From NCBI GenBank assembly GCA_947452785.1, contig CANGDZ010000014.1, positions 1-56,920 on the forward strand: 56,920 nucleotides of DNA, written 5' to 3'. The stretch comes from Comamonadaceae bacterium. Its GTDB lineage: Bacteria > Pseudomonadota > Gammaproteobacteria > Burkholderiales > Burkholderiaceae_C. Shown here in pieces: positions 17,112 to 25,508 of this stretch (its first letter is position 1; the number at the start of each line of letters is the position of its first letter). The notes beneath the pieces are model-generated. The model was not told the DNA's origin. It saw only the letters and a list, made by a program, of their open reading frames with translations, and did not search any database. The translations under genes and the position numbers were made by a program.

Positions 17112-18347
17112 TCATTGGTCCGCCAGCTTGCGCCAGTCGGTACCTGCGGGAAGTACGCCACCGACCGATTGGATGGCTGCGTAATTTAATTGCGGGTGAT
17201 GAGCCAAGGTCGGGACTTTTCCTTCTTTGTACTCTTTGGCTGCCTTGATCAGCAATTGGCGCACGCGGATCACTGCACCATCGGCGGAGCACAATTGCTC
17301 ATCGGTGCGGTCGTAGGTCGGGCCCTGGCTCAGGAACATCGCAAAGTCTTCGGTGCCCAGGTGCTGCGGAAAACCTGTCTTGTGACCACGCTTCATGATG
17401 TCGCGGTTTTGGCCCCAGTTGTCTTTTGCTTCCCCGGGCGGCAGGGGAGGAAAGTTCCACACATCCGGCGAAGCTGACATCACCGTCATGCCCAGTTCGC
17501 GGTTCGGGTTGTAGTGGACAAACCAGGCGCGGTGTGTCACATCGTCCACCGGGGTGGAGAAGAACACCGTGGTCGGGCCATGGGCGTCAGGCGGGCAGAT
17601 GATGCCAAACCAGGGCATCACGAAGTTGTTGACGCGGGCATAGACTTTGTTATCGGGCAGGTTGCGCAGCGCGGCGTAGCGATAGCCGTAAGGGCGGTCT
17701 TCAAATTCGAGTTTGGGGGCCAGGGCCTTGGTCATCAGCAAGCGTTCATTGCCACCGCCTGCGGTCATTTGGGTGGTCGATTCGTGCAGCACGCCCACGT
17801 GCGAGGAGTCCATCGAGGCCTCTACACCCTGCACCCAGTTGGTGGGCACTTCCACACTGGTCACCGAGCGCTGGTGGGCGGGCAAATCGACAAACGGTAA
17901 TTCTGGGAACGGTGGTGGTGTGTCGCCCGTACCCAGCCAGACCCAGACTATGCCGCCCCGGTCCACAGTGGTGTAGCGGTTGACGCGCACATGCTTGCAA
18001 AACTGCGCCTGGTCCCCAGCATGGTTGGGCGCTTCGGTCACTTCGCCTTTCACGTTGAATTTCCAGCCGTGGTACAGGCAGCGCAGGCCGTTGTCTTCAT
18101 TGCGGCCCAGCGCCAGCGATGCCTTGCGGTGCGGGCACTGCTCGTCAATCACGCCGGCCGTGCCGTCGGTCACGCGAAAGGCGATGAAATTTTGGCCTAG
18201 CAGTCGGATGCGCACAGGCGCACCGTCGGCTTCAAGCTTGATTGAGGGTACGGCGGGCAGCCAGTAGTGCTGGCGGATCATTTCACCCATCGGGGCGCCG
18301 TTTTCTACGCGGGTCAACAGCTCATTGTCTACTTTGCTCAGGGCCAT
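17112..18347 (-). CDS. Rieske non-heme iron oxygenase, phthalate 4,5-dioxygenase-like (copy 2)
   Basis: A 411-residue oxygenase with Rieske ligands C71, H73, C90, H93 ('QCPHRKAS', 'CLYHGW') and iron ligands D180, H183, H188 in 'MDSSHVGVLH'. TTGGAGGA lies 9 bp before the ATG at 18347. It is closely similar to copy 3 (38490-39707), both having 'SLALxRNEDNxLRC' and 'NWGQxR(D/E)xMKxGHxTGF'. It has no dedicated reductase; the VanB-like protein two genes downstream may serve it. Ring hydroxylation or O-demethylation is possible; substrate unknown. Confidence 0.9.
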   Translation of the reverse strand: MALSKVDNELLTRVENGAPMGEMIRQHYWLPAVPSIKLEADGAPVRIRLLGQNFIAFRVTDGTAGVIDEQCPHRKASLALGRNEDNGLRCLYHGWKFNVKGEVTEAPNHAGDQAQFCKHVRVNRYTTVDRGGIVWVWLGTGDTPPPFPELPFVDLPAHQRSVTSVEVPTNWVQGVEASMDSSHVGVLHESTTQMTAGGGNERLLMTKALAPKLEFEDRPYGYRYAALRNLPDNKVYARVNNFVMPWFGIICPPDAHGPTTVFFSTPVDDVTHRAWFVHYNPNRELGMTVMSASPDVWNFPPLPPGEAKDNWGQNRDIMKRGHKTGFPQHLGTEDFAMFLSQGPTYDRTDEQLCSADGAVIRVRQLLIKAAKEYKEGKVPTLAHHPQLNYAAIQSVGGVLPAGTDWRKLADQ

Positions 18348-18373
18348 GGTGTGTGTTCCTCCAATAGAGCGGG

Positions 18374-19375
18374 TCAGCACTGTTCGTCGGTGCGGAAGGC
18401 TTTGCTGTACACGCGGCGGCAATTGCATTCGAAGATGTTTTTCTTTTGTTCGTCGGTCAGCCAGCTGATGCCTTCGATCACGGGCTTCATGTCGTCGTAA
18501 TCCCGGCCCGTGAGCGGGTCGCGGGCACTGCCCGTGCCGGGTTTTTCGGTGCCGAACATCACGTTGTCGGTGCCTGCCACCTTAAGCAGCAGGTCCATCG
18601 CTTCTACGCTGTAGTTGCAGGTGTCGAAGTACAGTTTCTTGAGTTGCTCGTCAAAGGTTTCCTTCTCGCCCTTGCGCACATTCCATGAGCGAAAACGCCC
18701 CATTTGGTAGGGAATCGCACCCCCGCCGTGAGCCACCACGATCTTCAAATCGGGGAAAGTGTCGAAGGTCTTGGCACCCAGCAAGGAGATGATGGAGATG
18801 GTCTCTTCATTGAGGAACTTGAGCGTGTAGGACTCGCGCTCACTGCAGCTGCCGGCCGAATGGATGAGGCCTGGTACATCGAGTTCGACCATGGCGCGGT
18901 ACAGCGGGTGCCAGTAGGTGTCGCCCATGCCAGGAGGATCCCCAAGGCCTTCAGTCGGATCGGGATTGATCAGGCAGCCGACAAAACCCAGCTCATTGAC
19001 ACAGCGGCGCAGTTCCGGAATCGCGCGCAACTCCAGCGGCTCGTCCATGAACTGCGGCAGACCGGCCACACCACGGAAACGGTCGGGTGCGATCTTGACA
19101 AATTCGGCGATCAGGCCGTTGCAGTGCTGCGACCACAGCTCGGTCACCTTGCCGGGCTTAACCGAATGCATCTGCAGGTAAGGCCGTGGCGAGATGAACT
19201 GGATGTCGGTGCCGACCGCATCCATGATCTTGAGCTGCTCTTCCACCACCTTGCGGATCGAGGCTTCGGGGATCTTGGGCAAGGTGTAGGGGTTGGCGCG
19301 GCCGCCAACCAGTTCCGCCATGAAACGGAAGCTCTCGGGCGGCATGTGTATGTGGGCGTGTGAGTCAATGATCAT
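18374..19375 (-). CDS. Amidohydrolase-family protein, LigJ (4-oxalomesaconate hydratase)-like (copy 1)
   Basis: A 333-residue metal-dependent amidohydrolase-fold protein. The zinc ligands of LigJ are all present: H6 and H8 ('DSHAHIH'), H172 ('GLIHSAG') and E277 ('MFGTEKPG', Glu where ACMSD-type decarboxylases have Asp). The segment 'RRCVNELGFVGCLINPDP' is strongly LigJ-like. LigJ hydrates 4-oxalomesaconate to 4-carboxy-4-hydroxy-2-oxoadipate in gallate/protocatechuate 4,5-cleavage. A paralogue lies at 46373-47365. A decarboxylase role cannot be excluded. It sits between RidA and a Rieske oxygenase in the GntR-led group. Confidence 0.78.
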   Translation of the reverse strand: MIIDSHAHIHMPPESFRFMAELVGGRANPYTLPKIPEASIRKVVEEQLKIMDAVGTDIQFISPRPYLQMHSVKPGKVTELWSQHCNGLIAEFVKIAPDRFRGVAGLPQFMDEPLELRAIPELRRCVNELGFVGCLINPDPTEGLGDPPGMGDTYWHPLYRAMVELDVPGLIHSAGSCSERESYTLKFLNEETISIISLLGAKTFDTFPDLKIVVAHGGGAIPYQMGRFRSWNVRKGEKETFDEQLKKLYFDTCNYSVEAMDLLLKVAGTDNVMFGTEKPGTGSARDPLTGRDYDDMKPVIEGISWLTDEQKKNIFECNCRRVYSKAFRTDEQC

Positions 19376-19427
19376 GGAGGAGGTCTTTCAATAAATTCAA
19401 AAAAAATGGCAGGGCTTCAGACCAGGA

Positions 19428-19829
19428 TCAGGCCGAAGTCACAAAGGCGGTCACTTCAATTTGCAGCGCCATGCCGTGTTGCAGCGCGTGTTGCACGATG
19501 TGTCGGGCAGGGCGGTCTTGCGGGTCAGGAAAGCGTGCTGTCCATTCGGTGTTGATGGCATCGCGCACTGCGTTGTCATGCACCGTGATGTGCAGCTTGG
19601 CCACATGGGCCAGCGTGGCACCGCCTGCGGCCAGCAAGGCGTCCATGTTGGCGAAGGCCAGACGCACTTGCTCGGCTGGATCGGCGGGTAACTGGCCGGT
19701 GGCCGGGTCTTTGCCCGAAATGCCCGATGAGCAGAGGAGCGGACCGACGCGGGCACCCAGCGGGATGGGGGCGTTATGCCCGGCTCCGGGCACGTTGAGC
19801 GAACGCGGGGAAACGGTTGTCGATGTCAT
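19428..19829 (-). CDS. RidA/YjgF/UK114 family protein
   Basis: A 133-residue RidA-fold protein. 'LLCSSGISGKDPATG' and the C-terminal 'RPARHIVQHAL...MALQIEVTAFV' include the conserved Arg that binds a carboxylate. Canonical members hydrolyse reactive enamine or imine intermediates; some relatives in aromatic clusters are 2-aminomuconate deaminases. ACAGGA precedes the ATG. It is second in the GntR-led group. With no aminotransferase or aminophenol genes nearby, a role as a tautomerase or intermediate-clearing protein in the ring-cleavage route is as likely as deamination. Confidence 0.85.
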   Translation of the reverse strand: MTSTTVSPRSLNVPGAGHNAPIPLGARVGPLLCSSGISGKDPATGQLPADPAEQVRLAFANMDALLAAGGATLAHVAKLHITVHDNAVRDAINTEWTARFPDPQDRPARHIVQHALQHGMALQIEVTAFVTSA

Positions 19830-19864
19830 GGTGTTCCTGTCGGGGAGTCGAGGGCGCGGTGTGA

Positions 19865-20617
19865 TCAGTGGTCGGCCGCGTCGCTGTCGAAGACGCTCAT
19901 GGGCATGCGGGCCAGAAACTCTGAAAAGCCCGAAGAACCCGAGGGCACGTGCAGCAGCATGGCCTGCGCGGCAAGCAGTTCGTCGCCGTCTTGAATGGCG
20001 CGGGCAACTTGCAGGTGTTCTTTGAGCGATTTGCTGATTTGCGTTTTGGTCTGAAAGTCACGGATGCGGTAGCGCAGGATCTGGCGGCGCGCGTTTCGGA
20101 TCAGTTCAGCCAGATAGGGGTTGCGGCTGCCCGCGTAAATGGTTTCGTGAAAATAGGTGTTGGCCATAGAGTATTCGGCCGAGCCGCCTTGCACGGCCGC
20201 GTCCTGGCAACGCTCTATCGCATTGTCGAGCTCCTTGCGCAGCGCTTCGTCTACCCGGCGGGCGGCCAGCTTGGCGCACAGGGCCTCGAGTTCGCCCACC
20301 GATTCCATGATGGCGCGCACCTGGCTGATGGACAGCCGGGACACGGTCACGCCCTGGCGTGGCGCAATACGCACCAGCTCCCGGGCGGCCAGCTGCTGCA
20401 GAGCTTCCCGCACTGGGGTGCGCGACACATTGAAACGCGTGGCCAGGGCCCGCTCGTCAAGCAGGGCACCGGGTGGCAGGTTGCCGCTTTCAATTTCTTC
20501 TTGCAGGACGTTGCGGATTTCGTTAGCCCGGCCACCGCGGGGGCGGCTGTCATCGTTGACCAGTGTGCAGTCCATGGTCAGGTCTTCGCCGGACGCGGTG
20601 ATCTCGTTGGTATTCAT
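19865..20617 (-). CDS. GntR-family regulator with FCD ligand domain
   Basis: A 250-residue FadR-subfamily regulator. The N-terminal winged helix has 'LPPGALLDERALATRFNVSRTPVREALQQLAARELV' (about residues 47-82). The C-terminal all-helical FCD domain has the metal-binding His positions ('FHETIYAGSRN', 'LKEHLQVARAI'). Such proteins sense small carboxylic acids. It is the first gene of the minus-strand group (19865 down to 10783) and divergent from the acyl-CoA ligase at 20951. The region between carries repeated ATGCAA motifs, so it probably controls both directions. Confidence 0.9.
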   Translation of the reverse strand: MNTNEITASGEDLTMDCTLVNDDSRPRGGRANEIRNVLQEEIESGNLPPGALLDERALATRFNVSRTPVREALQQLAARELVRIAPRQGVTVSRLSISQVRAIMESVGELEALCAKLAARRVDEALRKELDNAIERCQDAAVQGGSAEYSMANTYFHETIYAGSRNPYLAELIRNARRQILRYRIRDFQTKTQISKSLKEHLQVARAIQDGDELLAAQAMLLHVPSGSSGFSEFLARMPMSVFDSDAADH

Positions 20618-20834
20618 GCTTCAAATTATGCAACAGATTGTTTGTGGTATGCAATAAATAAATTCATGGTGTTTGTGAGTTATGTCGTATTAAACCCGTG
20701 CGCAGGCAATGCTGTCCTGACCATATTTCGTATTTATAGGGAGGTAATAGGATTATTTTGGTATTCAGAAACTATTTTTGGTTTTATTTGCCTCGTGTTT
20801 TAGTGCTTGGTATAAACCCTTGAATTCCTGTAAA

Positions 20835-20864
20835 TTGCCTTCTGGTGTATTGAATCAATAGTAT
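20835..20864 (+). promoter_or_regulatory. Candidate promoter of the ADP-forming ligase group
   Basis: TTGCCT (20835-20840) and TAGTAT (20859-20864) are separated by 18 bp, a plausible sigma-70 pair 87 bp before the ATG. The palindrome at 20863-20884 covers the expected transcription start. Confidence 0.4.
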
Positions 20865-20884
20865 TTGCATGCCAGAATGCAAAT
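20863..20884. promoter_or_regulatory. Candidate GntR operator, ATTTGCAT-N6-ATGCAAAT
   Basis: Two perfect 8-bp inverted arms (20863-20870, 20877-20884) flank 6 bp. The core ATGCAA recurs twice in the same intergenic region near the GntR start. It overlaps the -10 end of the candidate promoter, a position expected for repression. Confidence 0.55.
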
Positions 20885-20950
20885 CAGTTGAGGCCATTGC
20901 TGCGCTGTGGTGCATCTGTCTGGCCCTGATTTGTCACAAGGTTTTCTGTC

Positions 20951-23122
20951 ATGACCCATCCGCATCCACTTTCTGCTGCCGCTGTCTCGGGCCTGCGGGA
21001 TGTGCAGCACATCATTCTTCCGCGCTCCATCGTGATCGTGGGCGCGTCTGCCGATCCACGTTCGTTTGGCGGTTTTGTGCAGGGCAATCTGGAGCGCTTT
21101 GGCTACAGCGGCGCCTTGCACTTGGTCAGCCGCAGCAGCGAAGAGATCAACGGTCGCACCTGTGTCAAAACGGTGGATGCGCTGCCCGAAGGCATCGATC
21201 TGGCCGTGCTAGCCATTCCCGAGTCGGGCGTGCTCGAAGCCGTCAAGGCGTTGGCGGCGCGGGGATGCAAGTCCGCGGTCCTGTTCGCCTCGGGCTATGC
21301 CGAGGCGGGCGAAGAAGGCCAGCACAAGCAAGCCGAGCTGGCCCGCGTGGCGCAAGAAGCGGGCATCTTGCTGGTCGGCCCCAATTGCATGGGCTTCACC
21401 AATTTGGCGGCGGGCATCCCGGTGACCTTTGAGCCCCTGACGGCACGCGCTCCAGAAACACGGCCTGGCGTGGGCGTGGTGGCCCAAAGCGGTTTCATGG
21501 CGGCCAACCTGCGCGATGCCTATCTGGGCCGGGGCTTACCGGTCACCACGGTGTTTTCCACGGGCAACGAAGTCTCGGTGTGCGTCGAGGATGTGCTGGC
21601 CGCATTGATCGGGGATTCGCAAACCCGCGTCATCTCTGTCTATGTCGAGCAGATCCGCCACCCGCATCTCTTTTTGCAACTTGCAGCTCAGGCACGCGCG
21701 GCGGCCAAACCACTTGTGCTGCTGATGCCTGGGCGCAGCGCCCGTGCCCGCGAGGCCGCCCAGTCGCACACCGGTGCACTGGCCGGGGACCACGCCACCG
21801 CCACCGCGCTCTTGCAGCGTGAGGCCGTCGTGGTGGTCGATTCGCTGGACGAATTACTCGACACAACCGCCGTGTTGCTGCGCTACCCGCAGCCGCCCGC
21901 AGGCGGCACCGCCTTCATGACCGGTTCAGGCGCGATGAAAAACATCGCGCTGGACTTTGCCGACGATCTGTGCCTGGACTTGCCAGAGTTGACCCCCGCC
22001 ACGGTGGACCAGTTGACCGCTAAGTTGCCCGCCTATGCCGTGGCCGAAAACCCGCTGGACTACACCACCATTGGCATCCGCCAGCCCGGTCTGATTGGCG
22101 AGTTGCTGCTGACCATGTTGGACGACGCTCGCGTGGGTAGCATTGTGTTGGCGATTCCTGTTGGGCCTGTCATGGCACAGCGCGACAAGGCCGAACACAT
22201 CGTACCCGCCATCGCCAAAGCCACCAAACCAGCGGTGCTGGTGCTGACCGGCGACAGCAGCCCGGTGGAACCGTTTTTCATGGAAGCGATTGCGGCCAGT
22301 GGCGTGCCGCTGTTCCGCTCAGCTGACCGGGCCTTGCGTGCGCTACGCCGTGTTGCGCATTACGGCGAAGCTTTGCAGCGTGCGGCCCGCGCACAGAGCA
22401 CGGCAGCTCAGGCGATTCCACTGCCCGGCACGGTACCGCCCAACGGCATCTTTGCCGAATACCTTGGCAAAGCCTGGCTGGCGCAGGCCGGGCTGGCCGT
22501 GCCCCAAGGAGCGCTTGCCATCACCGCCGACGAAGCCGTGGCGGTGGCCAGCCGCATCGGTTTCCCGGTGGTGCTCAAGGCGCAAGCCTCTGCATTGCCA
22601 CACAAGAGCGATGTGGGCGGTGTGCTGGTGGGCCTGGCCGACGAAGCCTCGTTGCGCGCGGGGTGGGACCAACTGTTTGCCAGCGTCAAACGCCACCGAC
22701 CCGAGCTGGTGCTCGATGGTGCGCTGGTCGAAGCTATGGGCCCGCGTGGCCTGGAACTGGTGGTGGGTGCCAAACGCGATGCCGACTGGGGTCCTGTGGT
22801 GCTGGTGGGCTTGGGCGGCATCTGGATCGAAGCGCTCGAGGACGTGCGTCTGATCCCGGACGACATGGCCGAAGAAGACATTGTGGTCGAGCTGACCCGA
22901 CTCAAGGCCGCGGTGGTGTTGCAAGGCATCCGTGGTGCGGCAGCGGTCGATCTACACGCCATCGCCCGCGTGGTGGCACAAGTGGGCGCGCAAATGCGTG
23001 CCAACCCCAACATCACCGAAATCGACATCAACCCGCTGGTGGCTTACCCGCTGGGCTCGGCCGTGCCGGTGCTGGCGCTGGACGCGCTGGTGGTGGCCAA
23101 GACCGATTCACATCTGCAGTGA
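20951..23122 (+). CDS. ADP-forming acyl-CoA synthetase (acetate--CoA ligase family)
   Basis: A 723-residue fused NDP-forming acyl-CoA ligase. The N-terminal CoA-binding Rossmann domain has 'SIVIVGASADPRSFGG' (about 26-41). A ligase domain follows with the phospho-His loop 'SHTGALAGD', and a C-terminal ATP-grasp domain with 'GFPVVLKAQASALPHKSDVGGV' and 'EIDINPLVAYP'. The reaction is reversible formation of an acyl-CoA with ATP to ADP. In catabolic clusters these can activate aromatic or aliphatic acids. It leads the plus-strand group and is 8 bp from the next gene. It is chemically independent of the two AMP-forming Fcs-like ligases. Base composition here is clearly GC-richer than after about 24330. 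Confidence 0.9.
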   Translation: MTHPHPLSAAAVSGLRDVQHIILPRSIVIVGASADPRSFGGFVQGNLERFGYSGALHLVSRSSEEINGRTCVKTVDALPEGIDLAVLAIPESGVLEAVKALAARGCKSAVLFASGYAEAGEEGQHKQAELARVAQEAGILLVGPNCMGFTNLAAGIPVTFEPLTARAPETRPGVGVVAQSGFMAANLRDAYLGRGLPVTTVFSTGNEVSVCVEDVLAALIGDSQTRVISVYVEQIRHPHLFLQLAAQARAAAKPLVLLMPGRSARAREAAQSHTGALAGDHATATALLQREAVVVVDSLDELLDTTAVLLRYPQPPAGGTAFMTGSGAMKNIALDFADDLCLDLPELTPATVDQLTAKLPAYAVAENPLDYTTIGIRQPGLIGELLLTMLDDARVGSIVLAIPVGPVMAQRDKAEHIVPAIAKATKPAVLVLTGDSSPVEPFFMEAIAASGVPLFRSADRALRALRRVAHYGEALQRAARAQSTAAQAIPLPGTVPPNGIFAEYLGKAWLAQAGLAVPQGALAITADEAVAVASRIGFPVVLKAQASALPHKSDVGGVLVGLADEASLRAGWDQLFASVKRHRPELVLDGALVEAMGPRGLELVVGAKRDADWGPVVLVGLGGIWIEALEDVRLIPDDMAEEDIVVELTRLKAAVVLQGIRGAAAVDLHAIARVVAQVGAQMRANPNITEIDINPLVAYPLGSAVPVLALDALVVAKTDSHLQ

Positions 23123-23130
23123 GGACTGTC

Positions 23131-24324
23131 ATGCAACTGCAATTCACCCCCGAACAAGAAGCCTTTCGCCTGGAAGTGCGCGCCTTCGTCAAGGCCCATT
23201 TGCCTGACGATATCCGCCGCAAAGTTGCGCTGGGCCTGCGTGTTGAGCACGCCGACTACGTGACCTGGTTCCGCATTTTGCAAGGGTGCGGCTGGCTCAC
23301 ACCCGGCTGGCCATTGCAGCATGGGGGGCCCGGCTGGGACCATGTGCAGCGTTACATCTTTGACGAAGAAACATTGCTGGGCGGTGCACCGCGCATCATT
23401 GCCAGTGGCATCCAGATGCTGGCCCCGGTGCTGCTGGCCTTTGGCACCGAAGCGCAAAAGCAGAAATACCTGCCCGACATCCTGAACAGCAACACCTGGT
23501 GGGCGCAGGGCTTTTCCGAGCCGGGTGCGGGCTCCGATCTGGCTGCGGTGCGCACCACCGCCGCGCTGGACCCCGACGGCAAGCACTTTGTCGTCAACGG
23601 CCACAAGGTCTGGACCTCCTATGCCCAATGGTCTTCGATGATGTTTGCCCTGGTCAAGACCGACCCGAATGCCGCCAAGCCGCAAGAAGGCATTTCGTTT
23701 TTGCTGATTGACATGCAGACACCGGGCCTGACGGTACGGCCGATCCGTATGCTCGAAGGCGGCAGCGACCTCAACGAGTGCTATTTGGACAATGTACGCG
23801 TGCCGGTCGAGAACTTGGTCGGCGAGCTGCACAAAGGCTGGTCCTACGGTAAATACCTGCTTGGCCATGAGCGTACCGGCATCGCGGGCATTGGCTCCTG
23901 CAAGCAACAACTGGCCCGCGCCCGGTCGCTGGCCGAGCAGCAAGGCCTGGGTGAAGACGTCCTGCTGCAAAACAAGCTGATGCAGTTTGAGGTGGAGTTG
24001 ATGGCGCTCGAATTCACCGCTTTGCGCTTGCTCTGCGCCCACCAGCAAAGCAAAACGCCCGGGGTGGAAGCTTCGATGCTCAAGGTGCGCGGCACCGAAC
24101 TGCGCCAGGCGATTTTTGAAACCCTGGTGGAGATTGCCGGACCTGATGCAGTGCCGTTCTCGGCCGAAGCCCAGTTTCTGGAGCACCTGGACGTTGCCGC
24201 GCAGGCCGACAGCCTGGCCACGCTGGCGGCCAATTGCCTGGATTCGCGCAAGCTCACGATTTATGGTGGCACCAACGAAGTGCAGCGTAATCTGATTGCC
24301 AAAGCCACCCTCGAGGCGTATTGA
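23131..24324 (+). CDS. Acyl-CoA dehydrogenase, large-subunit type (PimC/FadE-like)
   Basis: A 397-residue flavoprotein dehydrogenase. 'GFSEPGAGSDLAAVRT' is the FAD/substrate motif, and 'IYGGTNEVQRNLIAK' the C-terminal motif. In the last, Gly replaces the Glu that is the catalytic base in MCAD-type enzymes (IYEGT). A Glu in 'LLGHERTGIAG' may serve instead, as in heteromeric FadE enzymes (inference). ATG at 23131 is chosen because the family starts 'MQLQFTPEQEAF'; the long frame upstream overlaps the ligase gene in another frame. It lies 9 bp before a second dehydrogenase that lacks the motif altogether, suggesting an alpha2-beta2 complex. Confidence 0.88.
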   Translation: MQLQFTPEQEAFRLEVRAFVKAHLPDDIRRKVALGLRVEHADYVTWFRILQGCGWLTPGWPLQHGGPGWDHVQRYIFDEETLLGGAPRIIASGIQMLAPVLLAFGTEAQKQKYLPDILNSNTWWAQGFSEPGAGSDLAAVRTTAALDPDGKHFVVNGHKVWTSYAQWSSMMFALVKTDPNAAKPQEGISFLLIDMQTPGLTVRPIRMLEGGSDLNECYLDNVRVPVENLVGELHKGWSYGKYLLGHERTGIAGIGSCKQQLARARSLAEQQGLGEDVLLQNKLMQFEVELMALEFTALRLLCAHQQSKTPGVEASMLKVRGTELRQAIFETLVEIAGPDAVPFSAEAQFLEHLDVAAQADSLATLAANCLDSRKLTIYGGTNEVQRNLIAKATLEAY

Positions 24325-24333
24325 AAGACAGAC

Positions 24334-25470
24334 ATGGACTTCTCATTCAACGACGACCATATGGCTTTGCGCGAAGCGGTCAAGCGCTTTTGCGATGGTG
24401 AGTACCCCGTGGAACAACGTGGCAATGCCATCACCTCCGCGCAGCATACGCAGCGCCGTGCGGCCATGGCCGAACTCGGATTGTTGGGTTTGCCCTTCAG
24501 AGCCGAGGTTGGCGGAAGCGCACAGGGTTCGGTGGAAGTCATGCTGGTCTCTCAAGAGCTGGGTCACGCCTTGGGCGACGGCGCTTTTGTGGCGAGCACG
24601 GTGATGGCCGGTACTTTGATGACCCGACTGACCAGCGCTACACAACAAAAGCAGTGGATACCCCCACTGACCAATGGCCACAAGCAGATGGCAGTAGCGG
24701 TGTACGAAGCGGATATCCGCTACGAGTGGCAACAGACCACAACCGAATGCGTATTTTCAGAATCGGGCTGGACGCTCAATGGCCATAAGACTCAGGTGCT
24801 CCATGGCGACAGTGCCGATGCGCTGCTGGTGGTGGCACGGACATCCGGGGCTGTGGCTGATCGCCGCGGCCTGTCGGTGTTTTTGGTCGATGTCGCTGCG
24901 CCCGGGGTGACGGTTCAAGGTTTTGACACCTTGGACAACCGCCGCATCGCACATGTGACGTTCAAGGATGTGAAACTCGATGCAGACTGCTTGTTGGGAA
25001 CGCACGATGGTCACACCACGCAAGCCGCTGAGGCTATTGAGGCGGCTTTGGATGCGGCTACGGCAGCACTTTGCGCCGAGGCCGTGGGTGCGGTTGAAGC
25101 ATTGCTGGCCCATACTGCGGAACACCTGCGAACCCGGCAACAATTTGGCACACCGCTTGCGAAATTTCAGGTGCTACAGCACCGCGTGGCGGATATGGCC
25201 ATGGCATTGGAACAGCTCAAATCCATGGCTTGTGCCGCCGCCATGGCGGTGCAAGCCAATGAGCCTAGACAGCGCCGTCGCCTGGTTTCGGCGGCCAAGG
25301 TGTTGGTCAGCCAAAAGGGCCGTGAGATCGGTTTGGCAGCGATTCAGATGCACGGTGCGATGGGGATGACCGACGAATGCCGCGTCGGTCACTACGCCAA
25401 ACGCTTGTTGGTGATCGGTCAGACCCTGGGCGATGCCGCCTGGCATTTGAAACGCCTGCGAAACCTGTGA
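24334..25470 (+). CDS. Acyl-CoA dehydrogenase, small-subunit type (PimD-like)
   Basis: A 378-residue acyl-CoA dehydrogenase-fold protein ('MDFSFNDDHMALREAVKRF', 'RTRQQFGTPLAKFQVLQHRVADM' for FAD binding, 'QMHGAMGMTDE'). It lacks a Tyr-Glu-Gly catalytic motif. Paired with the preceding gene it resembles the PimC/PimD and steroid FadE heterotetramers, where one subunit supplies catalysis and the other part of the FAD site. Its codon usage is visibly less GC-rich than that of its partner, which is odd for a co-evolving pair. Confidence 0.87.
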   Translation: MDFSFNDDHMALREAVKRFCDGEYPVEQRGNAITSAQHTQRRAAMAELGLLGLPFRAEVGGSAQGSVEVMLVSQELGHALGDGAFVASTVMAGTLMTRLTSATQQKQWIPPLTNGHKQMAVAVYEADIRYEWQQTTTECVFSESGWTLNGHKTQVLHGDSADALLVVARTSGAVADRRGLSVFLVDVAAPGVTVQGFDTLDNRRIAHVTFKDVKLDADCLLGTHDGHTTQAAEAIEAALDAATAALCAEAVGAVEALLAHTAEHLRTRQQFGTPLAKFQVLQHRVADMAMALEQLKSMACAAAMAVQANEPRQRRRLVSAAKVLVSQKGREIGLAAIQMHGAMGMTDECRVGHYAKRLLVIGQTLGDAAWHLKRLRNL

Positions 25471-25508
25471 ACAGTCACTTAGTCCGACATAACGATTGGA
25501 GATTCCAC

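Larger units (their letters stand above)
20618..20950. promoter_or_regulatory. Divergent control region between the GntR gene and the ADP-forming ligase
   Basis: A 333-bp AT-rich stretch without genes. Near the GntR start two ATGCAA copies (20628-20633, 20649-20654) repeat with a 21-bp period, about two helical turns. Near the other end are a promoter and palindrome listed separately. The layout fits one regulator acting on both promoters. Confidence 0.55.

Noticed and set aside
18374..19829. RidA plus amidohydrolase as a 2-aminophenol/aminomuconate pathway
   Set aside because: The amidohydrolase has LigJ features (Glu ligand, N-E-L-G-F segment) and no aminophenol dioxygenase or aminomuconate genes are nearby.
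21415..21435. GGTGACCTTT resembling half of the MarR palindrome
   Set aside because: Inside the acyl-CoA ligase coding region, with only one matching arm; a similar partial match at about 37112 is also in coding sequence.
22343..22924. Long minus-strand open frames opposite the ADP-forming ligase
   Set aside because: Typical shadow frames of GC-rich codon usage; the plus-strand protein has clear family motifs throughout.
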